From Clostridiales bacterium (lineage in GTDB: Bacteria > Bacillota > Clostridia > Lachnospirales > Lachnospiraceae): a stretch of DNA of 53,965 nucleotides. The stretch covers positions 1 to 53,965 of the forward strand of contig QAKV01000004.1 in the NCBI GenBank assembly GCA_003343625.1. The letters are read 5' to 3'. Within the stretch, counting starts at the first letter, position 1. Each line of letters opens with the position of its first letter. Shown here one piece after another: positions 33,138 through 41,573 of this stretch. The notes under the pieces were generated by a model, which saw only the letters and a list, made by a program, of their open reading frames with translations, did no database searches and was not told where the DNA came from. The position numbers and the translations under genes were made by a program.

Positions 33138-34574
33138 ATGGCTCATGACAACATTTTGCTGATCACCACGGATCAGCAGCGCTTCGATACCCTCAACGCC
33201 TGGGGCAACCTGAGCATTTTCACCCCCCATCTGAACTACATGGCGGCTATGGGCATCAGCTATAAAAACTGCTATGCCAGCTGTCCCATCTGCGTTCCTT
33301 CCCGCACCACCATCATGACCGGGCGGCAGGGCTATGAGAGCGGCGTGGTTTCCAACGCCACTCACGAAACCTTCATGCGCGCCTGCACGGAAGAACGCTC
33401 CACCCTCCCGGCAGTCCTGACAGACGCGGGCTATCAGACCTGCGCCAAAGGCAAAATGCACTTCGAACCCGCCCGGGCCCATTACGGTTTCGAGCACATG
33501 AAGCTGCCTTTGGATTATATGCGGGAATACGACAAAAAGCAGCCCCTGGCCCGTCCGAAAGCCCACGGCATCGGGGAATGCGAAATGGAACCCGTCCTTT
33601 CCACCGTAGACGTCAAGGACAGCATCACCACCTGGATCGCGGACGAAGCCATCGACTTTCTGGAAACGCGGGACACCACCCGCCCCTTCTTTTTGTGGAC
33701 CAGCTTCACCAAGCCCCATCCTCCTTTCGATCCCTGCCGGGACTTCTGGGAGCTCTACGATGGCATTCCGCTTCCCCCTCCGGTAACCGGCGACTGGTCC
33801 AAAACCCTGGAAGAAACGCCCCAGGGCTTTCTGGCGGGCGCCTACGAGAACACGAACATGCACCTTCTGGGGCCGGAACAGAAGATGGCCAGCCGCCGCG
33901 CCTATTACGCCTGCATCACTCAGGTGGACTACGCTCTGGGCCGGATTTTCGGCGCGCTGCGGGAAAACGGCCTGTTCGCCAACACGTGGGTGATTTTCAC
34001 CTCCGATCACGGGGAAATGCTGGGAGATCACCATATGTCCCAGAAGAATCTGTTCTTCGAGGGCAGCGCCCATGTGCCCCTGTTGATCATGCCGCCCCAG
34101 GGACGGGAAATTCCCCACAACATCAGCGTGGAAGCGCCTGCCGATCTGGTGGATCTGTACCCCACCATCCTTTCCATGGCCGGCCTGACTCCGCCCGTGC
34201 CCGTATCGGGCCAAAACCTGCTTCGCCCGCTTCCTGAGGATCGGATCTTTTTCGGCAACAGCCTGAACACCAACTTCTGCGTCATGGAGAAAAGGGTGAA
34301 GCTGGTCTACTCCGCCACCGGCGACCACGTCCTGCTGTTCGATCTGGAACGCGATCCCATGGAACAGCACGACCTTTCCCGGGATCCGGCCTGGGCGAAG
34401 AAGAAACAGGAGCTGTGGGATCTGCTGTTGGAACACACCAGACAGCATACTCCCCAGGCGCTGAACGACGACGGAACTTTTCGCACTGCGCCGGCGCCCC
34501 GTTTCCCCGGCGATATGCCCGGCAGATGGTTCGGGTTCCACTACCACGACTACAGCGTGGATACATTCCACTAG
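33138..34574 (+). CDS. Sulfatase (Cys-type), second copy
   Basis: 478 residues from the ATG at 33138 with GGAAAGGAG ahead. The frame is open further upstream (to 32895) but lacks a ribosome site and crosses the control region. The signature Cys52-Val-Pro-Ser-Arg56 is present, as are ILLITTDQQRFDTLNAWG near the N terminus and VIFTSDHGEMLGDHHMSQKNLFFEG, which gives metal-binding Asp and His. It is clearly a different subfamily from the sulfatase at 25078-26553, so a second sulfate position is likely targeted. There is no signal peptide. It is divergent from the importer operon and ends opposite the O-acetyltransferase gene, across the second hairpin element. Confidence 0.9.
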   Translation: MAHDNILLITTDQQRFDTLNAWGNLSIFTPHLNYMAAMGISYKNCYASCPICVPSRTTIMTGRQGYESGVVSNATHETFMRACTEERSTLPAVLTDAGYQTCAKGKMHFEPARAHYGFEHMKLPLDYMREYDKKQPLARPKAHGIGECEMEPVLSTVDVKDSITTWIADEAIDFLETRDTTRPFFLWTSFTKPHPPFDPCRDFWELYDGIPLPPPVTGDWSKTLEETPQGFLAGAYENTNMHLLGPEQKMASRRAYYACITQVDYALGRIFGALRENGLFANTWVIFTSDHGEMLGDHHMSQKNLFFEGSAHVPLLIMPPQGREIPHNISVEAPADLVDLYPTILSMAGLTPPVPVSGQNLLRPLPEDRIFFGNSLNTNFCVMEKRVKLVYSATGDHVLLFDLERDPMEQHDLSRDPAWAKKKQELWDLLLEHTRQHTPQALNDDGTFRTAPAPRFPGDMPGRWFGFHYHDYSVDTFH

Positions 34575-34589
34575 AAAAGGACGACGAAC

Positions 34590-34667
34590 GCCCCGGAGGG
34601 CCCATGCGTTTCGCGCTCCAGCCAGACGGGCTGGAAAGTCGCTCAAAACGCATGGGCCCTCCGGGGC
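34590..34667. repeat. Long hairpin element, copy 2 (convergent intergenic)
   Basis: A perfect 22-bp stem (34590-34611 with 34646-34667) encloses a 34-nt loop with an inner CCAGCC/GGCTGG stem. It shares CGTTTCGCGCTCCAGCCAG and the right-hand pattern GCTGG-AA-TCGCT-AAAACG with copy 1 at 18260-18327, 16 kb away. It again lies between converging genes (sulfatase and O-acetyltransferase). Confidence 0.75.
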
Positions 34668-34694
34668 TGTGCGTTAAATCTCCTTTTCCTGCTT

Positions 34695-35282
34695 TCAGAG
34701 TTCCCCGTAAATGGGGTATCTGTGGCGGTCTTCGGGCGTGATCCTGCGGATGACCCGGCAGGGCACGCCGGCGGCCACCACGTTCGCCGGGATGGGCCGG
34801 TTCACCACGCTGCCCGCCCCGATCACCGAATTGTCCCCGATGGCGGCGCCGGCCAGCACGGTAGTGCCCGCTCCGACCCATACGTTGTTTCCCACCGAAA
34901 TGGGCTTGGCCACTTCCATTCCGGCCCTGCGCTGATCCGGGTCGATGGCGTGTTCCGCGGTGGTGAAGCAGCAGTTAGGGGCGATGAATACGCCGTCGCC
35001 GAAAGTCACCCTGGCCCCGTCGGTGATGACAAGATTGTGATTGGCGTAAAACGAATCCCCCACGCAGATGTGATACCCGTAATCGCACCAGAACGGGGGC
35101 ATAAAGACGACGTCTTTTCCAATCTTCCCCAAAAGCTGCGAGAGGATGGCCAGCTGTCCCTCCCGGTCGTTGGGGGACAGCTGATTATAACGATAGCACA
35201 GTTCCTTACACCTGCGGATCTCCTCCTCCAGCTTCGGATTCCCGCAGGCCCAGAACAGACAGTTTTCCGGAATCTCCACCAT
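34695..35282 (-). CDS. Sugar O-acetyltransferase, LacA/Maa type
   Basis: 195 residues, GGAGGAGATCGG ahead of the ATG. An N-terminal helical cap (CKELCYRYNQLSPNDREGQLAILSQLLGKIG) is followed by a left-handed beta-helix of hexapeptide repeats. These include ITDGARVTFGDGVFIAPNCCFTTAEHAIDP, in which the His is the expected catalytic base, and ISVGNNVWVGAGTTVLAGAAIGDNSVIGAGSVV. It acetylates a sugar hydroxyl using acetyl-CoA. It is 27 nt behind the GH125 gene, so a role in acetylating or detoxifying released sugars is plausible but inferred. Confidence 0.9.
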   Translation of the reverse strand: MVEIPENCLFWACGNPKLEEEIRRCKELCYRYNQLSPNDREGQLAILSQLLGKIGKDVVFMPPFWCDYGYHICVGDSFYANHNLVITDGARVTFGDGVFIAPNCCFTTAEHAIDPDQRRAGMEVAKPISVGNNVWVGAGTTVLAGAAIGDNSVIGAGSVVNRPIPANVVAAGVPCRVIRRITPEDRHRYPIYGEL

Positions 35283-35309
35283 CCGTCCGATCTCCTCCCT
35301 GAATCGATC

Positions 35310-36599
35310 TCAGCGTTCCACCCGGATGCCGCAATAATCCAGCGCCAGCTCACAGAACATCGCATTGGCCCAGGAGAACCATTCCCTGGTGTACCGGGTC
35401 GGATCGTTGACGCAGAAGCCCTCGTGCATCATGCCCTTCCCGGCATCCGTATTCTTCATGGTCTGCAGAATCTCCAGCTTTTCCTCCTGCGTCTTGCTGG
35501 TCAGGCCCTGGATCGCCAGAGAAATATGCCAGATGTAGTCCGGACGGGTGTGAGGGCTTCCGATACCCCTGGCGCAGGATCCTTCATAATAGTAAGGATT
35601 GCCGCTGCTCAGGATGAATTTGCGGGTGTTTTCCACCACTTCCCGGTCGTCCGCCTCATATCCCAGATAATCCATCGCCAGAAGGCTGGGGACATTGGCG
35701 TCATCCATGAGCAGGTACTGGCCGAAACCGTCCATCTCATAAGCGTAGATCTTTCCGTAATATTCGTTTTTCACGATGGCCAGGGATTCGATGGCGTTGT
35801 GGATCTCCCTGCCCAGCGCCTCCGCCTCCGCTGCCAGAAGCTCGTCGTCGAGCACTTCCAGGGCGATGGTCTGCATGTATCCCAGCACCACAGTGGCGAA
35901 CATATTGGACGGGATCAGGTATCCGTAGACGCAGGCGTCGTCGCTGGGCCGAAAGCCCGACCAGGTCAGGCCGATGCCCGACTTCACCAGCGCGCCTTTG
36001 CCGCCCCTGGAAAGGGTATCGGTAAAATAGCAGTTCCTGCGCACGAAGGAATAGGGCGACTTCTCCTCATGGCACTGCTCGGTCTTGCAGACCTTCAGGA
36101 TGGTGTGCAGTCCCCTGACAAAATTCTCATCGAACTGATCAGTCCTGCCGGTGTTTTTCCAGATCAGATAAGCCAGCTGCACCGGATAGCACAGGGAATC
36201 GATCTCATATTTGCGCTCCCACAGCCAATCGGTCATCTCCGTCTCGTCGTGCTCCCAACAGTTGCCGTTCTCCTCCTGATTGAAGGCGTTGGCATAGGGG
36301 TCGTGATTGATGAAAAAGAACTGCCTTCTGGACAGCCCCACCAACAGATCCGCGATCTCGCTGTCCTCTTTGGCCGCCATCAGGTACGGGCGCACCTGGG
36401 CTACCGAATCCCGCAGCCACATGGCGGGAATGTCCCCGGTGATCACGTGAGTCGTCCCATCCTCCATCTTTTTGACTGTGGTGTCCAGCGTATTGGTAAA
36501 GCAGTTGATGAACAGCTCCACCATGGCGGGATCGTCCTGAAAAGTCTCTTCCACCCTCGCGATCAGACGTTTTAAGGACTCCGGTAAATTTGCTTTCAT
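35310..36599 (-). CDS. GH125 exo-alpha-1,6-mannosidase
   Basis: 429 residues, the expected length for GH125. Family marks: THVITGDIPAMWLRDSVAQVRPYL near residue 55, DPYANAFNQEENG, WERKYEIDSLCYPVQLAYLIWKNTG, GIGLTWSGFRPSDDACVYGYLIPSNMFA, and the C-terminal HTRPDYIWHISLAIQGLT. GH125 enzymes are metal-independent inverting exo-alpha-1,6-mannosidases that act on N-glycan-derived mannose branches. There is no signal peptide, so it should work in the cytoplasm. It is co-transcribed with the O-acetyltransferase and driven by the promoter at 36668-36697. With GH2 and GH20 nearby, it supports N-glycan processing. Confidence 0.94.
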   Translation of the reverse strand: MKANLPESLKRLIARVEETFQDDPAMVELFINCFTNTLDTTVKKMEDGTTHVITGDIPAMWLRDSVAQVRPYLMAAKEDSEIADLLVGLSRRQFFFINHDPYANAFNQEENGNCWEHDETEMTDWLWERKYEIDSLCYPVQLAYLIWKNTGRTDQFDENFVRGLHTILKVCKTEQCHEEKSPYSFVRRNCYFTDTLSRGGKGALVKSGIGLTWSGFRPSDDACVYGYLIPSNMFATVVLGYMQTIALEVLDDELLAAEAEALGREIHNAIESLAIVKNEYYGKIYAYEMDGFGQYLLMDDANVPSLLAMDYLGYEADDREVVENTRKFILSSGNPYYYEGSCARGIGSPHTRPDYIWHISLAIQGLTSKTQEEKLEILQTMKNTDAGKGMMHEGFCVNDPTRYTREWFSWANAMFCELALDYCGIRVER

Positions 36600-36667
36600 A
36601 CCTCGTATTCTCCTCTCCTGCGGCGTCCCCCATCCCCCGGCGGTCCGCCGCCTCCTGTATGTCTATG

Positions 36668-36697
36668 ATTATAAAGCATCCCCATCCCTTTCGTCAA
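36668..36697 (-). promoter_or_regulatory. Promoter of the GH125-acetyltransferase operon
   Basis: Minus strand TTGACG (36692-36697), 18-nt spacer, TATAAT (36668-36673), about 69 nt before the GH125 start. Confidence 0.8.
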
Positions 36698-36779
36698 ACT
36701 GTAACTGCAAAGCGCCTTTCTCCGTCAGACGCCAAAATCCGTCTTCCAAATTTCCCGGACCCATGCTACAATGGGTGAC

Positions 36780-38684
36780 ATGAGCGATTTGGAATACAGC
36801 ACACCGACAAAAGAGGAAATCCTAAAAACCTATTACGGCTACAGCGCCTTTCGGGAGGGGCAGGAAGAACTGATCGACTGCCTGCTCTCCGGTCAGGATG
36901 TCTGCGGCATCATGCCCACGGGCGCCGGCAAATCCGTTTGCTATCAGGTGCCCGCTCTTTTGATGCCCGGGATTACGCTGGTGATTTCCCCGCTCATTTC
37001 CCTGATGAAAGATCAGGTGCGCGCGCTCAATCAGATGGGCGTACACGCGGCCTGGCTCAACAGCTCCCTTTCTTTCGCCCAATATAAAAAGGCGTTGGAA
37101 TACGCGAAGGAAGGCCGCTATAAAATCATCTATGTAGCGCCGGAACGGCTTTTGACGGAAGGCTTCCTGGACTTCGCCCAAAACGCCCCCATTTCCCTGG
37201 TAGCGGTGGACGAAGCCCATTGCGTTTCCCAGTGGGGACAGGATTTCAGGCCCAGCTATCTGAAGATCCCCGGGTTTCTCTCCCGCCTTTCCGCCCGGCC
37301 CGCAGTGGGGGCTTTCACCGCCACCGCCACAAAGGAAGTGCGAAATGATATCGTTTCCATGTTGGGTCTCATAGATCCCCACGTGACGGTGACCGGCTTC
37401 GACCGGAAAAACCTGTATTTCGAAGTCCGCCATGACCGGGACAAATACCGGGGCATCCGCGGCTATCTGTCCGACCATCCCGGGCAATCCGGCATCGTCT
37501 ATTGCGCGACCCGCAAGGCGGTGGAAGAGGTCTGTGACCGTCTGAATGAAGACGGTTTTTCGGCTACCCGTTATCACGCGGGCCTTTCCGACGAGGAACG
37601 GCGAAAAAATCAGGAAGCCTTCACCTACGACGAAGTGCCCCTGATGGTCGCCACCAACGCCTTCGGCATGGGCATCGACAAATCCAACGTCCGGTTCGTG
37701 CTCCATTATAATATGCCTAAAAACATGGAAAGCTATTACCAGGAGGCCGGGCGCGCGGGCCGCGACGGCGCCGCGGCGGACTGCATCCTGTTTTACAGCG
37801 GGCAGGACGTGATCACGAACCAGTTTTTCATCGAAAGGGATCGGGAGAACGAAGAGCTCACGGGGGAGGCCCTGGAACTGATTCGCCAGAGGGATCGGGA
37901 AAGGCTCAAAAAGATGGCATTCTATTGCCACACTTCCGACTGCCTGCGGGATTACATGCTGCGCTATTTCGGCGAATACGGGGGCAGCTTCTGCGGCAAC
38001 TGCGGCAACTGCAAAACGAACTTCGAAACGATAGATATCTCCCGGATCGCCAACGATCTCATCGGCTGTATCCTCACCAGCGGAATGCGCTTTGGAATCA
38101 ACGCCATTCTGGACGCCCTGCGGGGCAGCAGGAGCGAAAAGGTGCTACGTTTCGGCCTGGATCAGAACCGCTATTACGGCTCACAGGCCGGTCAGACGAT
38201 CATCTTTCTGCGACAGGTCTGCCAATATCTGATTCTGACGGAATACCTGGCCGTCACCGACGACCGGTTTCCCATACTGAAAGTGAAAGAAAAGGGACTG
38301 ACCTTCTATTCTGAAGACGGGGAACTCCGCCCCGTACTCACCATGAAGGCGGCAAGGAAGACTACGCAGTCTCCTGTCAAAGCCGGCGATTCTGCCGGCC
38401 ATCCCCAAACCGGCGCAAAAACGCGCAAAGGCAATACATCCCGTCCGGGCAGCGCTCCCTTCGAAGAGTTGCGCAGTCTGCGCACGCAGATCGCCCGCAG
38501 GGAACACATCCCCCCCTATCTCGTCTTTTCCGACAAGACGCTGGAGTCCATGTGCGTTATGCTGCCTCAGAACAGAGAAGAAATGCTCGCCGTCCATGGG
38601 GTCGGCGAGCTGAAATATCAAAAATACGGCGAGCCCTTTCTGGCGCTTTGCCGAAAGCTCGCCGGAGAATCGGAGGAGTTTTAA
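36780..38684 (+). CDS. recQ: ATP-dependent DNA helicase RecQ
   Basis: 634 residues. The helicase core has Walker A MPTGAGKSVCYQ near residues 45-55, DEAHCVSQWGQDFRP, FTATAT, ATNAFGMGIDKSNVRFV and the arginine-finger region YYQEAGRAGRDG. The RecQ-specific zinc site is CHTSDCLRDYMLRYFGE..CGNCGNC, followed by a winged-helix RQC part and a C-terminal HRDC domain (FEELRSLRTQIARREHIPPYLVFSDKTL). It unwinds DNA 3'-5' in repair. Another in-frame ATG at 36771 overlaps a TACAAT box (36767-36772). If that box is the -10, the message would start near 36780 and be leaderless. No strong ribosome site is seen for either start. Confidence 0.94.
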   Translation: MSDLEYSTPTKEEILKTYYGYSAFREGQEELIDCLLSGQDVCGIMPTGAGKSVCYQVPALLMPGITLVISPLISLMKDQVRALNQMGVHAAWLNSSLSFAQYKKALEYAKEGRYKIIYVAPERLLTEGFLDFAQNAPISLVAVDEAHCVSQWGQDFRPSYLKIPGFLSRLSARPAVGAFTATATKEVRNDIVSMLGLIDPHVTVTGFDRKNLYFEVRHDRDKYRGIRGYLSDHPGQSGIVYCATRKAVEEVCDRLNEDGFSATRYHAGLSDEERRKNQEAFTYDEVPLMVATNAFGMGIDKSNVRFVLHYNMPKNMESYYQEAGRAGRDGAAADCILFYSGQDVITNQFFIERDRENEELTGEALELIRQRDRERLKKMAFYCHTSDCLRDYMLRYFGEYGGSFCGNCGNCKTNFETIDISRIANDLIGCILTSGMRFGINAILDALRGSRSEKVLRFGLDQNRYYGSQAGQTIIFLRQVCQYLILTEYLAVTDDRFPILKVKEKGLTFYSEDGELRPVLTMKAARKTTQSPVKAGDSAGHPQTGAKTRKGNTSRPGSAPFEELRSLRTQIARREHIPPYLVFSDKTLESMCVMLPQNREEMLAVHGVGELKYQKYGEPFLALCRKLAGESEEF

Positions 38685-38686
38685 AA

Positions 38687-39313
38687 TTGTTTTCAAAAAA
38701 ACTGAATCGGAAGACTGCAGGCCATTACGCCTGCCTGGTGGCCGGAGCCGCTATCCTGTCGTTCGGATTGTTCAACGTACACAGCCAGAGCCGGATCACG
38801 GAAGGAGGCGTATTGGGGATGACCCTGTTTCTCTATCACTGGACTGGGATTTCCCCTGGCATCTTTTCCTTCCTGCTGGACATGACCTGTTATCTCGTGG
38901 GCTTTCGGCTGTTGGGCAAGGCCTTCTTAAAGAACGCCATGTTCGCCACCTGCTGCTATGCCCTGTTCTATCGGCTTTGGGAATTCACCGGCCCGCTGCT
39001 GCCCTCCTTTTCGGGGCAGCCCCTGATCGCCGCCCTGCTGGGCGGCCTGTTCGTGGGGACAGGAGCCGGGCTCATCGTCTCGAAAGGAGGCGCTTCCGGC
39101 GGGGACGATGCCCTGACCCTGATTATCCATAAAGTGACCGGCTGGAAGATCTCGCGGGCTTACTTTTTTACGGACTTCGTAGTGCTGATGCTGTCTCTGA
39201 CGTATATTCCGCCGGTGAAAATCCTCTTTTCCCTGCTGACAGTCGCCCTGTCTTCCAAAGTCATCGACATCCTGCACCGCAGGCTCTCAGATTCCGGCGC
39301 GCAAAAAGCCTGA
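38687..39313 (+). CDS. YitT-family membrane protein
   Basis: 208 residues from a TTG at 38687, chosen because CGGAGGAG, encoded in the end of recQ, lies 8 nt ahead; the frame has no good ATG near. There are five to six membrane segments (YACLVAGAAILSFGLFNVH, GGVLGMTLFLYHWTGISPGIFSFLLDM, LPLIAALLGGLFVGTGAGLIVSKGG region). The IVSKGGASGGDDALTLIIHKVTGWKISRAYFFTDFVV block is the conserved YitT core. The C-terminal DUF2179 domain of full-length members is absent, so this is a short form. Function is unknown. It follows recQ by 2 nt and its 3' end overlaps the opposite RmlD-like gene by 27 nt. Confidence 0.82.
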   Translation: MFSKKLNRKTAGHYACLVAGAAILSFGLFNVHSQSRITEGGVLGMTLFLYHWTGISPGIFSFLLDMTCYLVGFRLLGKAFLKNAMFATCCYALFYRLWEFTGPLLPSFSGQPLIAALLGGLFVGTGAGLIVSKGGASGGDDALTLIIHKVTGWKISRAYFFTDFVVLMLSLTYIPPVKILFSLLTVALSSKVIDILHRRLSDSGAQKA

Positions 39314-40162
39314 CAGCCCCAGCGCGGTATCCGGAAAGCGGATTCCATGCTCCAGAGCTTTGGCAGGATCCATACACAGATTTCTCGGCCTGTTCCCCTC
39401 TGCGGGACAGGCCAGTTTTTCTTTTCCGAAAGGTTTCAGCGCTCTGCGCGCAGTCTCATACAGCGAAACGGAATTGGGGCTTCCGAAGTTGTAGATTCCC
39501 GGCGGCAGGGACAGAGCCGTTTCCAGATGGCGCACCACTTCCCACACGTCCGTCACACCCCGATAGTCTCCGTCCGAAAAGGGCCATTCCAGATCCTCCC
39601 GCGCCATCTGCCGCAGGATCTCTCCCAGATTCTGCCGTCCCTTTCCGCGCTCTTTTTCCGTCAGCTCCCCATACATCCAGCTCAACCGCAGGATCACGCT
39701 GTCCGGGCACAGACTCCGGCAGGCCTGCTCCGCAAGAAGCTTGTGCTGACCGTATACCGGTATCGGATGCAGGATTTCATTCTCCTGATGGGCAAAAAAA
39801 TTCATCCCGTATTTTCCCTCCGCAGGGCCGTCAAAATAGACCTGATCCGAGCTGCAAAACAGGAATTTCGGCCGGGCGCAGAGCGCTCCGTCCGGCGCGC
39901 AGGCGGCGGCCAAATTCCTCGTCCCCTGCACGTTGACGGCCAGGGACAGCTCCGGATTTTTCTCGCAGGTTCCCACATCCGAAATCGCGGCGCAGTGGAC
40001 TACAACATCCGGTTTAAAAGAGCATACCCCGCTCCGCACCGCTTTCGGATCCGTCAGATCCAGCTCCCCGCGGGAGGGCGCCCAGATTTCATACTTTTTT
40101 CGGTAAAAGAAAAGGAGCCGGCTTCCCAGAAAACCGCCGGCTCCCGTCAACAGAAGGCGCAT
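39287..40162 (-). CDS. RmlD-like NAD(P)-dependent sugar reductase/epimerase
   Basis: 291 residues from the ATG at 40162 (AAGGAGAGACGGG ahead). It is an extended SDR with the N-terminal GAGGFLGSRL nucleotide-binding loop, VVVHCAAISDVGTCEKNPELSLAVNVQGTRNLA, FLFCSSDQVYFDG, YGQHKLLAEQ (catalytic Tyr and Lys) and LRLSWMYGE. It resembles dTDP-4-dehydrorhamnose reductases, but no other rml genes are nearby, so the sugar nucleotide is not certain. It is the last gene of the MFS-GDPD-GreA unit (58 nt behind GreA) and converges on the YitT-type gene. Confidence 0.85.
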   Translation of the reverse strand: MRLLLTGAGGFLGSRLLFFYRKKYEIWAPSRGELDLTDPKAVRSGVCSFKPDVVVHCAAISDVGTCEKNPELSLAVNVQGTRNLAAACAPDGALCARPKFLFCSSDQVYFDGPAEGKYGMNFFAHQENEILHPIPVYGQHKLLAEQACRSLCPDSVILRLSWMYGELTEKERGKGRQNLGEILRQMAREDLEWPFSDGDYRGVTDVWEVVRHLETALSLPPGIYNFGSPNSVSLYETARRALKPFGKEKLACPAEGNRPRNLCMDPAKALEHGIRFPDTALGLSGFLRAGI

Positions 40163-40220
40163 CCCGTCTCTCCTTTTTCCACAGGAATTCACAAACAGCG
40201 TCCGGCCGGAAGGGGTCCGT

Positions 40221-40721
40221 TCAAAAGCTGCGCAGCGCGTCGTCCCCATCCCGGGTTTTGTCGATGGAGCGGATCACCACATAGTAGCCGCCGCCACCGC
40301 CCAGATCCACGAAAACCCTGTCGCCGGCCTTATGGCCCAGCAGCGCCTTTCCCAGCGGGGATTCGCTGGAGATCAGCCCTTCCAGGGAATTCTGGCGCAC
40401 TGTGGTCACGATCTTGTAATTCTCCGTTTCCCCGTCCTCTTCGAAAAAGACCTCCACGCCGTTGTTCATTCCCACCTCGTCGTCCCCGGACTCTTCGGAA
40501 ACGATTTCCGCCGTCCGGATCATCCGCTCCAGATAGCGGATGCGGCTCTCGTTCTTATTCTTAAATTTTTTTGCGGCATAATACTCGAAGTTTTCGGACA
40601 GATCGCCCTGGGCCCTGGCTTCCTTCACGTCTTCCAGCGCCTCCCTGCGCACCACCAGTTTCCGGTATTCGATCTCTTCCTGCATCTTTTTAATGTCGCC
40701 GGGCGTCAGCTGATTATGCAT
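40221..40721 (-). CDS. greA: GreA-type transcription elongation factor
   Basis: 166 residues from the ATG at 40721 (CGGAGGAAACG ahead); the open frame to 40754 lacks a ribosome site. The N-terminal coiled coil (TPGDIKKMQEEIEYRKLVVRREALEDVKEARAQGDLSENFEYYAAKKFKN) carries the acidic tip D-L-S-E-N that promotes transcript cleavage by stalled RNA polymerase. The C-terminal FKBP-like domain (LISSESPLGKALLGHKAGDRVFV) binds polymerase. The Gly-rich turn DLGGGGGYYVVIRSI near the end is unusual, so this may be a GreA paralogue rather than the main copy. It is embedded in an operon, 17 nt after GDPD. Confidence 0.9.
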   Translation of the reverse strand: MHNQLTPGDIKKMQEEIEYRKLVVRREALEDVKEARAQGDLSENFEYYAAKKFKNKNESRIRYLERMIRTAEIVSEESGDDEVGMNNGVEVFFEEDGETENYKIVTTVRQNSLEGLISSESPLGKALLGHKAGDRVFVDLGGGGGYYVVIRSIDKTRDGDDALRSF

Positions 40722-40738
40722 CGTTTCCTCCGTTTCGG

Positions 40739-41557
40739 TCAGTCCTTCGGGCAAAAGCCCTCGAAGATAAAATAGTCAAAGCAGTTGCGGCAGGCATCCA
40801 GCTGCGCCTGACATTTCACGGTCCAGGCCACCGCCGGGCAGCCGTAGAGCCTGCGGCAGATGTTTTTGGAAACCGCGTGCATGGCCCTGCAGTCGTAGGC
40901 GATGAAGTCCGGCCGGGTCAGAAAGTTCGTCAGCAGATGGCGCATGACCCAATAGTGGACCCCGTGGGATCCGTCCTCCCGCTGGTAGTTCATGGACAGC
41001 TGCCCTCTGCATATCTGCGGGCAGTGCTTTTTGAACCATAAAAGCGCCTGGGGATGGAAAGATTCGATGCAGTAAACGCCCCGATAGTTTTTCAGAAGCT
41101 CCCATGTCTTCTCGCAGACGGCGCTGCCTTTTCCTTTGTATTTGATCTCCACGATCAACGGCACCTTCCCGTTCACCAGCGACAACACGTCCGAAAAGAG
41201 CGGGATTCTCTGTTCGCTTCCATAGACCGGAAATTCCTGCAGCTGCTCATAGGTGAAGCTATCCACCTCCCCGTCCACCGCACAAATGCGCTTTAAGGAA
41301 AAATCGTGTGCCACCACCACCTGTCCGTCTCCCGTCAGCTGGACGTCCAGCTCGATCCCGTATCCGCCTTCCACCGCTTTCCGGAAAGCGGCCATGGTAT
41401 TTTCCGGGGCGTCGGAAATATTGTCGTGCAGCCCCCTGTGGGCATAATAGACCTTCGGCAGCCGTTCCGGTCTGTCCTTCATCCTGGGGGATATCGCGAA
41501 CAAATATGCCCCCGCAGCGGCCAACGCCGCAGGCTTCCATTTTTTCATCCCGTCCAT
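40739..41557 (-). CDS. Glycerophosphodiester phosphodiesterase family protein
   Basis: 272 residues, AGGAGG ahead of the ATG. The first 25 residues contain one hydrophobic stretch (AALAAAGAYLFAIS), a possible membrane anchor. The GDPD barrel is clear: YYAHRGLHDNISDAPENTMAAFRKAVEGGYGIELDVQLTGDGQVVVAHDFSLKRI carries the catalytic His pair and the metal-binding Glu and Asp, and the later VEIKYKG and IESFHPQALLW are conserved. It hydrolyses glycerophosphodiesters to glycerol-3-phosphate and an alcohol. It lies 16 nt behind the MFS gene and 17 nt before greA. Confidence 0.92.
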   Translation of the reverse strand: MDGMKKWKPAALAAAGAYLFAISPRMKDRPERLPKVYYAHRGLHDNISDAPENTMAAFRKAVEGGYGIELDVQLTGDGQVVVAHDFSLKRICAVDGEVDSFTYEQLQEFPVYGSEQRIPLFSDVLSLVNGKVPLIVEIKYKGKGSAVCEKTWELLKNYRGVYCIESFHPQALLWFKKHCPQICRGQLSMNYQREDGSHGVHYWVMRHLLTNFLTRPDFIAYDCRAMHAVSKNICRRLYGCPAVAWTVKCQAQLDACRNCFDYFIFEGFCPKD

Positions 41558-41573
41558 CCTCTCCTCCTGGCTC

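Noticed and set aside
34590..34667. Integron attC site
   Set aside because: The hairpin lacks the paired core sites (GTT/AAC type R and L boxes), and no integrase or cassette array is present.
34722..36575. 617-codon plus-strand open frame opposite the acetyltransferase and GH125 genes
   Set aside because: Shadow frame across two well-supported genes and their junction; no ribosome site or domain.
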